Below, in pieces: positions 16,319 to 24,430 of a stretch of 34,948 nt of DNA. Source of the DNA: a bacterium (lineage in GTDB: Bacteria > SZUA-79 > Acidulodesulfobacterales > Acidulodesulfobacteraceae); contig JAKAQP010000011.1 in NCBI GenBank assembly GCA_021822485.1, positions 9,899 to 44,846 of the forward strand, in the 5' to 3' direction. The notes beneath the pieces are model-generated. The model had not been told where the DNA came from, did no database searches, and saw nothing but the letters and a program-made list of their open reading frames with translations. Position 1 is the first letter of the stretch; the number at the start of each line of letters is the position of its first letter. The position numbers and the translations under genes are program-made.

Positions 16319-17677
16319 ATGGATCTCATTAAAAAATTAAAAAATTTTAAAATACCTTTAATATACGGATGGTCTTTGTTAGGAGGACTACTGCTGGTAA
16401 TGTTTTCATGGGTAAGCCCAGTCTTTGCCGCCGGCTTGAAGGTTCCGGCGTTTAACAGCGGAGATATAGCATGGGTGCTTGCTTCATCCGCATTGGTTTT
16501 AATAATGACGCCTGGACTCGGTTTTTATTACGGCGGTATGGTTAGAAGAAAAAACGTTTTAAATACAATTTCGCTTAGTTTTATTGCTATTTGTACGGTA
16601 AGTATTATATGGATTTTATGGGGATACTCTTTGGCATTCGGTCCCGATTCCTTTGGTGGAGTAATAGGCAGTCTTAAATATATAGGTTTATTTGCCATGA
16701 AAGAAAATCAGCATTCAAGGTATGACGGCAAGATTCCTTCCTATATTTACGTAATGTTTCAACTTATGTTTGCAATTATAACTGTCGCCCTTGTAAGCGG
16801 TTCATTAGTAGAAAGAATTAAATTTTCTTCTTGGGTAGTGTTTACAATAGTATGGCTCACCGTTGTTTATGCTCCGGTCGCGCAGTCGGTATGGGGCATA
16901 GGCGGATTGTTTAACAAAATGGGGGTATTAGATTTCGCCGGCGGAACGGTCGTCCATATTAATTCCGGCGTCGCCGGTCTTGCTGGAGCGATAGTTCTCG
17001 GAAAAAGAAAAGGTTATATGAAAGAAAACATAGTTCAGCCAAACCAGTTAGGCTATACAATTCTGGGAGGCGCACTTTTATGGTTTGGTTGGTTCGGTTT
17101 TAACGCAGGAAGCGCTTTAGAAGCAAATCCTTTAGCAACATCGGCATTTTTGGTAACGAATACCGCTACTGCAGCCGCCGCTATAGGCTGGATGATAGCC
17201 GAATGGATAAGAAGCGGAAAACCGACGACTCTTGGTATGGTTTCGGGCGCCGTAGCCGGGCTTGTAGCTATAACTCCCGCATCCGGTTTTGTTAATCCAA
17301 TAGATTCTATTATTATAGGTTTCGTAGCAGGTGTAATATGTTATTCTATGGTAGTTTTCGTAAAGCCGAAATTAGGCTACGACGATGCTCTCGACGCCTT
17401 TAACGTTCATGCGATAGGCGGAGCATGGGGAGCTCTTGCAACAGGTTTGTTTGCCGACCCGCTGATTAATTCTGCAGGAAGAGGTTTGTTTTACGGTAAT
17501 CCAGGTCAGGTGTGGATTCAGCTGTTGACTATAGTATGCGTTGCCGCTTATTCCTTTATAATGAGTTATATAATCTTTAAAGTAATAGACAAAGTTATGG
17601 GTCTTCGCGTAGATAAAGAAACCGAGGCAATGGGTTTAGATATCACGCAGCATGACGAGTCTGGTTATAATTTCTGA
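16319..17677 (+). CDS. amt: Ammonium transporter, Amt/MEP/Rh family
   Basis: Inner-membrane ammonium channel/transporter, 452 aa. An N-terminal hydrophobic segment ending VSPVFAAG looks like a cleavable signal peptide, as in Escherichia coli AmtB. About eleven membrane segments follow. Key motifs: TPGLGFYYGGMVRRKNVL (about 63-80), DFAGGTVVHINSG carrying the conserved pore Asp and first pore His (about 205-217), and FNVHAIGGAWGALATG carrying the second pore His. The C-terminal tail GLRVDKETEAMGLDITQHDESGY is the PII-sensitive gating region. A strong AAGGAGG lies about ten bases before the ATG. It follows glnB by 101 bases and is closed by a strong terminator, so it is the last gene of the porin-glnB-amt unit. 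Confidence 0.97.
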   Translation: MDLIKKLKNFKIPLIYGWSLLGGLLLVMFSWVSPVFAAGLKVPAFNSGDIAWVLASSALVLIMTPGLGFYYGGMVRRKNVLNTISLSFIAICTVSIIWILWGYSLAFGPDSFGGVIGSLKYIGLFAMKENQHSRYDGKIPSYIYVMFQLMFAIITVALVSGSLVERIKFSSWVVFTIVWLTVVYAPVAQSVWGIGGLFNKMGVLDFAGGTVVHINSGVAGLAGAIVLGKRKGYMKENIVQPNQLGYTILGGALLWFGWFGFNAGSALEANPLATSAFLVTNTATAAAAIGWMIAEWIRSGKPTTLGMVSGAVAGLVAITPASGFVNPIDSIIIGFVAGVICYSMVVFVKPKLGYDDALDAFNVHAIGGAWGALATGLFADPLINSAGRGLFYGNPGQVWIQLLTIVCVAAYSFIMSYIIFKVIDKVMGLRVDKETEAMGLDITQHDESGYNF

Positions 17678-17680
17678 TAC

Positions 17681-17717
17681 AAAAAAAGGGACGGATTTTA
17701 AATCCGTCCCTTTTTTT
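17681..17717. terminator. Strong bidirectional intrinsic terminator
   Basis: A 10-bp perfect stem GGGACGGATT / AATCCGTCCC with a three-base loop TTA. It is flanked by seven A on one side and seven T on the other, which also pair, so it works in either direction. It starts four bases after the amt stop and ends the porin-glnB-amt unit. The relic gene on the minus strand, which ends at 17735, would use the same structure. Confidence 0.93.
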
Positions 17718-17734
17718 GTATTCAATGTTTTTTT

Positions 17735-17908
17735 CTATACTGCCCATTTATTGATTTTAATATACGGCAATATTTCTTCAAAAGAAGTAATGCCGCTTAA
17801 AAACTTTTCTTTTGCAGAGTCCGAAAGAGTTTTCATACCATTTTATATTGCCGGTTTTTCTATATGTTTAAAATACTCGACGTAAAAATCATTACGCAAA
17901 GAAGTTAC
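17735..17908 (-). pseudogene. Relic of a GspE/PilB-type secretion ATPase C-terminus
   Basis: Reading the minus strand in one frame gives VTSLRNDFYVEYFKHIEKPAI, a TAA stop at about 17843-17845, then NG followed by MKTLSDSAKEKFLSGITSF, then EEILPYIKINKWAV and a TAG. The second half matches the C-terminal end of type II secretion/type IV pilus ATPases (pattern GMKTL...KV..GITTLEEVL), known from the GspE/PulE/PilB family. There is an in-frame stop in the middle, another just upstream (TAG before the Val), and no trace of the ATPase core or Walker motifs nearby. It is therefore a decayed fragment, left by deletion or rearrangement. The remaining spacer to 18026 holds only A/T-rich sequence and the next gene's ribosome-binding site. 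The relation rests on about 30 residues. Confidence 0.5.
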
Positions 17909-18026
17909 CTAATAGCTAATAGCATATACCCCCCAAAAAAACTTTTTATAGAATTAAAATTATAAATTAGAAAGTTTAAAATAAGGTAATTAAATAAATT
18001 ATAAATAATATAATAAGGAGCTAAAA

Positions 18027-18563
18027 ATGAAAATTATTCTTAAAAAAAATTTAATTTTTGCATTAATTGTGATTGTGACAGGTATGTTTTTTGCGTTAAA
18101 TTATATTAACTGCAATAAAGTTTATGCGGCGGTAGGCGGCACTTTAAAAAGTATGCAGTCAAAATACAAAATGCGGAAGATTTCATTGAAAAAACTTTAT
18201 ATTATACAGCCTGACCTGTCGCAGTATGATTATAAAAATTCCGGTATAACGGCATATGAATATAAGATAAACAAAGTTAAATACGAAGCGGTTTTTAACG
18301 CCGGCGGAGTATGCTGGCTAGAGTTTGCTATTTCTAATAATTCGGCGGTAATACCGTTAAGTTCTTTAATTAAAAAAAATCTTTACGGTTATCCTATACT
18401 GTTCAAAACTATAAAATACGTACCTAACGTTTACGAAAAATTGCAGTACGGAAGAAATGTAGGAAAAGTAATTTATATAATGCAGTATATTTACGAAAAT
18501 AATGCTATATTGCAGGAAGCTGTTATGCCCTCAATGTCTCCGGACGGCAGCTACGGTTATTAA
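18027..18563 (+). CDS. Exported protein of unknown function
   Basis: 178 aa with a clear signal peptide: KIILKKN, then a hydrophobic core (about residues 9-27), and probable cleavage after KVYA near residue 35, very like the porin's KKVYA. The mature part is basic, Tyr-rich and rich in Ile/Lys, with GGVCWLEFAISNN carrying a single Cys. No domain was recognised. An AAGGAG ribosome-binding site precedes the ATG by about seven bases. It stands alone between a terminator/relic and a convergent DUF1015 gene, so context gives little. A periplasmic or outer-membrane-associated role is likely; nothing more can be said. Confidence 0.8.
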   Translation: MKIILKKNLIFALIVIVTGMFFALNYINCNKVYAAVGGTLKSMQSKYKMRKISLKKLYIIQPDLSQYDYKNSGITAYEYKINKVKYEAVFNAGGVCWLEFAISNNSAVIPLSSLIKKNLYGYPILFKTIKYVPNVYEKLQYGRNVGKVIYIMQYIYENNAILQEAVMPSMSPDGSYGY

Positions 18564-18585
18564 TAGAAAAGCCTTAATTTTAACT

Positions 18586-19908
18586 TTACTTAATCAGCGG
18601 GTTAATAAGCAATCCGCTGATTAGTTTAGGATAAAAGTATGTTGATTTTTGAGGCATTCTAAGGTTTAAGGAAGCTATTTTTATTACGTCTTCTATCTTA
18701 GTAGGATTCATAAAGAATACGGCCTCCAGCCCCCCTTTCTTAACTTTTTCTAAAGCTTTTTTTGCATCTTTTTCATATACGATATATTTTTGGTTATCGA
18801 TTTCTTCCTGCGTTATTTCTAAAGCTTTTTTTAAAATATATTCCTGAAGAATGGATACGTCGAGATTATCTAATGGGTTTATCGTTTTTAAGTCAGACGT
18901 TTCGTTTTTAAACGAGAGTATAAAATTTCTTCCTGATTTGTGGGCAAAACCGAAAGAAACATATTTTTTGCCGGTTTTTTTATTCTCGTTAATCAGGTCT
19001 TCCGCATTGGTTTCACTAATTATGAAATATTTACTCAATATTTCTATAAAATTTTCAATATTTATATTCTTTTCTTTTATACCTCGATGCGTCGGTAAAA
19101 TAACTAATCCTTTCTGTCCGGAAGGCGCAAAAAACATAAGGCAATAATCGGCATTAATACCTTTTTTATCTAATCCGTTTTTTTTAACGTAATCCCGATA
19201 ATTAATACATGTTTCAAATCTGTGGTGTCCGTCAGCGATATAAACCGATTTATCACCCATATCATTTTGGATATCGGATATGATTTTTTCATCTTCTATT
19301 GCGTAAAGGATGTTTTTGATTCCATTATCGTCTATAAAATCGAATAGTTTTTTGACTTCTTTTTCCGATAAAGCCGTTTTTAAAATAGTCAAAACTTTTT
19401 GATTATTGTCTTCGAATACGGAAAAAATAGGGCTGAAATTCGCATTTGCCGTTTCCATAAGCTTAAAGCGGTCTTCTTTAGGCTTGGAAAGGGTAGTCTC
19501 GTGACCGTATATAGAGTTATTTTCTTTCGATTCCGGAAGTTTAAAGAGAGACATAAAGCCGGTTCTTTCATATTCAGTTCCGTCAATATTAAAAATTTGC
19601 GAGTAAATATAAATAGCGTTTTTTGCGGCTCTTTTTAAAACGCACTTGCCCGCCCATTCATTAAATAAGTGGGATGCCCTGGTATATTTATTTTCATTAT
19701 CGCCATCGCCGTCTAATTCCTTTCCGTATTCCAGCCTTATTATATTGTAGAGCGACCTTTCATATAGTTCGTTCTGAAGTTCTTTGCTTATTATGTCATA
19801 CGGCGGAGCCGTAAGATTCTTAATTTCTCCTGCGCACTTAACATCGTAAACGTAAGGTCTGAAAGGCAGTATAGTTGTTTTGAAATTTTTTTCTTTAGAA
19901 TTATTCAT
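18586..19908 (-). CDS. DUF1015 family protein
   Basis: Conserved cytoplasmic protein of unproven function, about 440 aa. The family hallmarks are present: an N-terminal segment PFRPYVYDVKCAGEIKNLTA followed by PPYDIIS, NIIRLEYGKE, and the central VYIADGHHRFETCINYRD motif with adjacent histidines. The start was set at the ATG at 19908; a TTG two codons earlier is the only further in-frame extension, and no ribosome-binding site distinguishes them. It is co-directional with ccsA and resB but separated by about 50 bases, and convergent with the exported-protein gene. DUF1015 genes often lie near central-metabolism genes in other bacteria; a role here is not evident. Confidence 0.9.
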   Translation of the reverse strand: MNNSKEKNFKTTILPFRPYVYDVKCAGEIKNLTAPPYDIISKELQNELYERSLYNIIRLEYGKELDGDGDNENKYTRASHLFNEWAGKCVLKRAAKNAIYIYSQIFNIDGTEYERTGFMSLFKLPESKENNSIYGHETTLSKPKEDRFKLMETANANFSPIFSVFEDNNQKVLTILKTALSEKEVKKLFDFIDDNGIKNILYAIEDEKIISDIQNDMGDKSVYIADGHHRFETCINYRDYVKKNGLDKKGINADYCLMFFAPSGQKGLVILPTHRGIKEKNINIENFIEILSKYFIISETNAEDLINENKKTGKKYVSFGFAHKSGRNFILSFKNETSDLKTINPLDNLDVSILQEYILKKALEITQEEIDNQKYIVYEKDAKKALEKVKKGGLEAVFFMNPTKIEDVIKIASLNLRMPQKSTYFYPKLISGLLINPLIK

Positions 19909-19959
19909 ATACAATATATGTAATTATTTTAAATAAATAAAAATATTTTTTTATTTTAT

Positions 19960-20856
19960 TTATAAAATAGGGGACGATCCTGGCGTCGCGTAAGAATGTA
20001 ATCCCGGTATTATCAAATCAACGCCGAGATAGCAGAATATAACTACCGCAAACCCGATGACGGCGATCCAAGCCATTTTTTTGCCGCCCCATCCTTTAGT
20101 AAATCTTGCATGAATAAATAAAATGTATGTCATCCACGTTATAAGCGACCATGTTTCTTTAGGATCCCAACTCCAGTAGCCGCCCCAGGCGCTGTCCGCC
20201 CATGCGGCACCTATTACTATTCCTGCAGTTAAAAAAACTAGTCCGACAGATATTACTTTATAAATTGATTCTTCTATTACTGCTGACTCCGGTAAAAGCG
20301 ATAAAAATCTATTTCCACGCTTTTTATTGCCGTTTTCTCTGCCATTTTTTATTAAATAAAGTATCCCTAATCCGAATGAAGCCGCAAACGCTCCGTAGGC
20401 AACGAATAAAGTCATAATATGGTATAAAAGCCAGTAACTTTGCAGTGCGGGAATAGTCGGTTCTATTGCGCTTGTGGCAAGCGGATAAAAAGTGGCAAAA
20501 GCAAGTGCCGACGATGCTATAAACGTAATTATAAAGCCAAGAGCGTCAAAATCGTAAAAAATTCTTAAAATTATATAACCGATTTCAATAACATAAGCAA
20601 AGAATACTAAGGAGTCGTACAGATCTACCAACGGCGGCGTATCTATCCCGATTTTATAGGCATAGATCCATCTTATAACGAATGCCGCGGTCTGAACTAT
20701 AAAGCCCGCAATTAGAATACCGAACGATATTTTTGAAATCGTTTTGCTTCCGGTAAATAAAAAGATAAAATAACCTATAAAAGAAGCAAACACGAAAAGA
20801 AGCGAAACTGTAAAATATAAGGATCCGTCAAGGACGGATATATTCGGCGAAATCAT
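19960..20856 (-). CDS. ccsA: Cytochrome c biogenesis protein CcsA (ResC)
   Basis: Membrane component of System II cytochrome c maturation, which handles and presents haem to apocytochromes outside the membrane. Its 298 aa carry about eight hydrophobic segments. The tryptophan-rich haem-handling motif is WGGYWSWDPKETWS at about residues 222-236, and candidate haem-ligand histidines lie in YHIMT (about 145) and GLHSYA near the C-terminus. An AGAGG ribosome-binding site precedes the ATG. It is 38 bases downstream of resB on the same strand, the standard pairing, and together they would form the haem channel/synthetase. The genes imply that this organism makes c-type cytochromes; none is encoded in the window. 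Confidence 0.93.
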   Translation of the reverse strand: MISPNISVLDGSLYFTVSLLFVFASFIGYFIFLFTGSKTISKISFGILIAGFIVQTAAFVIRWIYAYKIGIDTPPLVDLYDSLVFFAYVIEIGYIILRIFYDFDALGFIITFIASSALAFATFYPLATSAIEPTIPALQSYWLLYHIMTLFVAYGAFAASFGLGILYLIKNGRENGNKKRGNRFLSLLPESAVIEESIYKVISVGLVFLTAGIVIGAAWADSAWGGYWSWDPKETWSLITWMTYILFIHARFTKGWGGKKMAWIAVIGFAVVIFCYLGVDLIIPGLHSYATPGSSPIL

Positions 20857-20894
20857 AGTTATAACCTCTATTGACCATAAACTTAATTTTTAAA

Positions 20895-22250
20895 TTAGCT
20901 TAAAAATTTTTTAATTTTACTTATTTTTTTATCAAATTTTTTGTAAAAAGAATTAAATTTCTTTTTTGGGATAGAAATTATTTCAATCTTCGTTTTTTTA
21001 GCATCATTAATGCCGGTAAACGATATCCATGTTTCTTCGTGGTTAAAGAAAAATGAAAAAAATAAAGAAATCACAAGAATTATGCATCCTATCCAAACTA
21101 CAGATACGTAAGTATTTTTAGTTATTTCTACTCCGCTGTAATAGTAAGTTTTTAATTGCGGAGTCATTATAAAGCCGATATTTTTATATCTTGCTATTAT
21201 AAGCGGGAAATTTTGATTTTTAACCCGTATAATCCTAAAATTTAAAATTTTTTTATTATTTAATTTAATTATATAGGGAAAATAGGACATTTTACCTTTT
21301 CTAAGAACCCTGGTCAGCATAAATTTAATGTTATTTATTTTAGAATTATAGAATTTTCCCGTTGAAGCATATATTATTTTTTTAAAAGAATTAATATGCA
21401 GTAAATTAACAACTAAAATACCGTATTTATCGGGTTTATAATGTCCGTAACTCGCCTGGTAGATAGTAATGCCCTTATAAGTTAAGGGATGGTTCACCTC
21501 TATGTTTTTTGTCAAAATTCTTATATGTTCTTGAATTATACTTACAGTGCTTATGTAAGCCTTAGGAATTCCGTCAGGATAATAAGTCGTGCGATATCTG
21601 TCTAATCTTATCGTGAAAGGAAGCTTAATCGGTTTGTTGTTTTTTAAAAGGTAAGTAACGTTAGTTTTTCCCCCGACTTTAATATTGGTATAAGATCTGA
21701 ATCCATATTTAAAATTTAGCAATACGCCTATAATGATTATTATTGCGCTTATATGGGCAATGTAAGGAGAAAATCTAAAAATAGAATTTTTGGAATAATA
21801 TAGTTTTGTTTCATCTTTGTTTTCGTTTATCTTTTGGTCAAGCAAAGCCCCGAATTTTTTACCTATAATTTCTTTTATTTCTTCCGGTCTCTTTTTTGTT
21901 TCGATAGCCTCATATATCGCTTTATTATTTTTATTTTCCGTTACTTCTTTAAAAGAGGGGTAAGGACCGAAAACCGCTTTTATCGTACGCGGAAACATAT
22001 TGATAGATGCGGCTATAAGATTGACCATCAGAAGCAGGGAAAATGCGATGAAATACCATGAATCGTAAATATTTAAAAAGCCGAGCCAGTATAATACGTG
22101 ATATACCGTCGGCGAAAAAATAGTTTTGTACTGTTTTATTGTATCGCCTTGATTTATAAACGTACCTATCATGGCAAGAACGGCGATTGTTATAAAAAGA
22201 AAAACGGCGAGTTTAACCGAAGAAATAAATTTATTTAATTTTGACAACAT
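20895..22250 (-). CDS. resB: Cytochrome c biogenesis protein ResB (CcsB)
   Basis: Partner of CcsA in System II cytochrome c maturation. The 451 aa have the ResB plan: two N-terminal membrane segments (about 14-32 and 62-84) around GTFINQGDTIKQYK, a third at about 165-185, a large periplasmic domain, and a fourth segment near residues 390-412 (VVWIGCIILVISLFFSFFF) followed by a basic tail. GITIYQASYGHY in the periplasmic domain is a family hallmark. It is divergent from hrcA with about 200 bases between, and upstream of ccsA. The protein is notably rich in Lys, Ile and Asn, in keeping with the genome's base composition. No clear ribosome-binding site is visible. Confidence 0.92.
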   Translation of the reverse strand: MLSKLNKFISSVKLAVFLFITIAVLAMIGTFINQGDTIKQYKTIFSPTVYHVLYWLGFLNIYDSWYFIAFSLLLMVNLIAASINMFPRTIKAVFGPYPSFKEVTENKNNKAIYEAIETKKRPEEIKEIIGKKFGALLDQKINENKDETKLYYSKNSIFRFSPYIAHISAIIIIIGVLLNFKYGFRSYTNIKVGGKTNVTYLLKNNKPIKLPFTIRLDRYRTTYYPDGIPKAYISTVSIIQEHIRILTKNIEVNHPLTYKGITIYQASYGHYKPDKYGILVVNLLHINSFKKIIYASTGKFYNSKINNIKFMLTRVLRKGKMSYFPYIIKLNNKKILNFRIIRVKNQNFPLIIARYKNIGFIMTPQLKTYYYSGVEITKNTYVSVVWIGCIILVISLFFSFFFNHEETWISFTGINDAKKTKIEIISIPKKKFNSFYKKFDKKISKIKKFLS

Positions 22251-22349
22251 CGTTATATTTTATGCTTTTATGAAAAATTTGTAAAGAAAAAAGTTTTTGT
22301 TTTATCGTTAGATATTGTTAATAGGCTCGATTTTAATATAGAATAAAAC

Positions 22350-22378
22350 TTGACAAAATGTTAAAATATTGATTAAAT
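22350..22378 (+). promoter_or_regulatory. Sigma-70 promoter of the hrcA operon
   Basis: TTGACA at 22350-22355, 17-base spacer, TTAAAT at 22373-22378 (4 of 6). The predicted start near 22385 falls at the first base of the CIRCE operator, the position at which HrcA represses in other bacteria. Confidence 0.7.
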
Positions 22379-22383
22379 AATAA

Positions 22384-22410
22384 TTAGCACTCTGTATGTT
22401 TAAGTGCTAA
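22384..22410 (+). promoter_or_regulatory. CIRCE operator (HrcA binding site)
   Basis: TTAGCACTC, nine-base spacer, AAGTGCTAA. The consensus is TTAGCACTC-N9-GAGTGCTAA, so there is one deviation (A for G at the first base of the right arm). It lies directly after the promoter and upstream of hrcA, giving autoregulation of hrcA-grpE-dnaK-dnaJ by HrcA, with GroEL normally acting as the HrcA cofactor. Confidence 0.95.
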
Positions 22411-22487
22411 TCGGCGGCAAATAATTATATATAGATAAATTTTAGTTTAGTTTGTTGCCGAATAGTATGCATTTATTGCAAATATAT

Positions 22488-23570
22488 ATGAAAACTTTGG
22501 AAGAAAAAGCGGAAAAATTTAATTATAACGATTTAAACGAAAGGAGCAGGGAAATACTTCTCGGCATAATAGAGGGGTACTTTGGAACGGCAAGTCCGGT
22601 AGGTTCTAAATTTATCGCCGAAAGCAGCAAACTTAATTTAAGCTCGGCTTCTATAAGAAATATTATGGCTTCGCTTGAAGAAGCCGGTTATATTTATCAG
22701 CCGCATTTTTCCGCCGGCAGGATTCCGACGGCTAAAGGATATAAGTTTTATGTCGACAGTTTGATGAAAACCGAAAAAATTTCCATTAAAGAAAAAGAAG
22801 ATATAGAAATAAGATTAACTTCGGCAAACAGGGATTTAAACGGAATATTAAATCAGGTTTCCATACTGCTTTCCGATTTATCCCATTACGCCGGCGTAGT
22901 TCTGGCGCCTGATATGTCGGAAGCTAATCTTTTACATATAGAATTTATAAGAATAAAAGAAAAAAATATACTTGCAATTATAGTCTTTGCGAACGGAGTT
23001 ACGGAAAATAAATCGTTTTATATAACTAAAGATATAAAACAAAACGAACTCACGCGCTATTCTAATAAATTAAACGAAATAATCGAAAAGAAAAATTGCA
23101 GCTTAGACGGTTTAAAAGAAATAATAATCGAAGAAATGCATAGCGATAAGGAAAATTTTTATTCTATTTTAAATATGGGAATTTTTTCTTCTATTGGAAA
23201 TGTTTCGGGTTATTGGGATTATAAGCATTACGATAACTGTCTTTACGTGGGTCCCGAGGGAGATTTAATAGAAGAGCCTGAATTTTCCAATAACGAGCAG
23301 ATAAAATTTCTTATAAAAACAATTTCGGACAAAAAAAATATAATAAAACTTCTCGGGCATACTAAAAATTCCAAAACAAAACAGATATTCATAGGTTCGG
23401 AAGATGAGTGGTCTGAAATATCCGGTCTTTCTCTTATAACGGCGCCATATATAAGCGAGATCAATATGATTAGAGGGTCGATAGGAATAATAGGGCCGCT
23501 AAGAATGAATTATTCCCACGTTATTCCTATAATAGATTTTGTATCGGAATTTTTAAGCGGCATCATATGA
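22488..23570 (+). CDS. hrcA: Heat-inducible transcription repressor HrcA
   Basis: Represses chaperone operons by binding CIRCE. From the ATG at 22488 it is 360 aa and reaches the family's N-terminal LNERSREILLGIIEGYFGTASPVGSKFIAE (winged-helix domain) within 16 residues. Earlier in-frame starts exist (ATG at 22467, TTG at 22452) but add residues not typical of the family, and none has a good ribosome-binding site. The DNA-binding segment SSASIRNIMASLEEAGYIYQPHFSAGRIPTAKGY is strongly conserved, and the C-terminal part ends with GIIGPLRMNYSHVIPIIDFVSEFLS as usual. It leads hrcA-grpE-dnaK-dnaJ and is controlled by the CIRCE just upstream. Confidence 0.95.
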   Translation: MKTLEEKAEKFNYNDLNERSREILLGIIEGYFGTASPVGSKFIAESSKLNLSSASIRNIMASLEEAGYIYQPHFSAGRIPTAKGYKFYVDSLMKTEKISIKEKEDIEIRLTSANRDLNGILNQVSILLSDLSHYAGVVLAPDMSEANLLHIEFIRIKEKNILAIIVFANGVTENKSFYITKDIKQNELTRYSNKLNEIIEKKNCSLDGLKEIIIEEMHSDKENFYSILNMGIFSSIGNVSGYWDYKHYDNCLYVGPEGDLIEEPEFSNNEQIKFLIKTISDKKNIIKLLGHTKNSKTKQIFIGSEDEWSEISGLSLITAPYISEINMIRGSIGIIGPLRMNYSHVIPIIDFVSEFLSGII

Positions 23571-23649
23571 AACAAAATATAAAAAATAGATAAATTTAAT
23601 GAATTGAAATTATTGCATGCATTCAAATTAAATAAAGGAGATATATTTA

Positions 23650-24327
23650 ATGCGTTTAGATGAAGAAAATACGGAATATGAAAAAATAAAGGGTGATGCC
23701 GGCGATTCCGAAATAGAATCCGAATTAGGAAAAAAGATGGAAACGGAACCGCATGAGCAAGAAAATATCGTCATCGAAACGGATGCCGATATCGATATGA
23801 TTCCCGACCCTAAAAATCTTGTTGAAGCTGAAAAAACTTTAAAATATTTAAAAAATGTCCTTAAAAATTTAAAAAAAGAAAACGATGAAGCAAATGCAAA
23901 CTATCTTAAGAGTTTAGCCGAAATGGAAAATTTTAGAAAAAGAAACAATAGAGAAAAAGAAGAGACTCTAAAATATTCCAACGAAAAAATATTAAGAGAT
24001 TTACTTCCCGTTCTCGATTTTTTAGATTTAGCCATAAGTCATTCAGCGGCACATATAGAACAGGATGATTCCGGAAATTTAAAATCTTTCGTAGAAGGGG
24101 TCAAATTAGCTTACGAAGAATTTATTAAAATATTAAAAAATTACGGAGCGGAAGTTATAGAAGCGGTAGGAAAAAATTTTGACGCTAATTTTCATGATGC
24201 CGTTGAAATGGTGGAAAATTCCGGAAAACCCGATGGAACTATAATTGAAGAAAAACGGAAAGGATATATGTTTAAAGACAGGCTTTTGAGACCTGCTATG
24301 GTTTCTATAGCCAAATCTAAAAATTAA
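23650..24327 (+). CDS. grpE: Nucleotide exchange factor GrpE
   Basis: Releases ADP from DnaK. Its 225 aa comprise an acidic, low-complexity N-terminal 60 residues, a long helix for dimerisation (about 62-115, with LKSLAEMENFRKRNNREKEE), a four-helix bundle, and a C-terminal beta domain with FDANFHDAVEMVENSGKPDGTI and GYMFKDRLLRPAMV. All are standard GrpE marks. AAAGGAGAT precedes the ATG. It is the second gene of the heat-shock operon, 79 bases after hrcA and 103 before dnaK. Confidence 0.96.
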   Translation: MRLDEENTEYEKIKGDAGDSEIESELGKKMETEPHEQENIVIETDADIDMIPDPKNLVEAEKTLKYLKNVLKNLKKENDEANANYLKSLAEMENFRKRNNREKEETLKYSNEKILRDLLPVLDFLDLAISHSAAHIEQDDSGNLKSFVEGVKLAYEEFIKILKNYGAEVIEAVGKNFDANFHDAVEMVENSGKPDGTIIEEKRKGYMFKDRLLRPAMVSIAKSKN

Positions 24328-24430
24328 ATTTTATAAATTTACATTTATTTATTGTTTAAATATACGATATAATAAGAAATAGAAAATAGATAAAAAATTA
24401 AAATCACATAGATTTAAGGAGAATTTAACC

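Noticed and set aside
17652-17885. 77-aa plus-strand frame overlapping the end of amt
   Set aside because: It runs through the intrinsic terminator (aaaaaaaggg... read as KKGTDFKSV) and has no ribosome-binding site or family features; the minus strand here instead shows a GspE-like relic.
18591-18623. 10-bp inverted repeat TAATCAGCGG / CCGCTGATTA near the convergent ends of the exported-protein and DUF1015 genes
   Set aside because: It lies within the DUF1015 coding end, has a 13-base loop and no T-run on either side, so it is not called a terminator.
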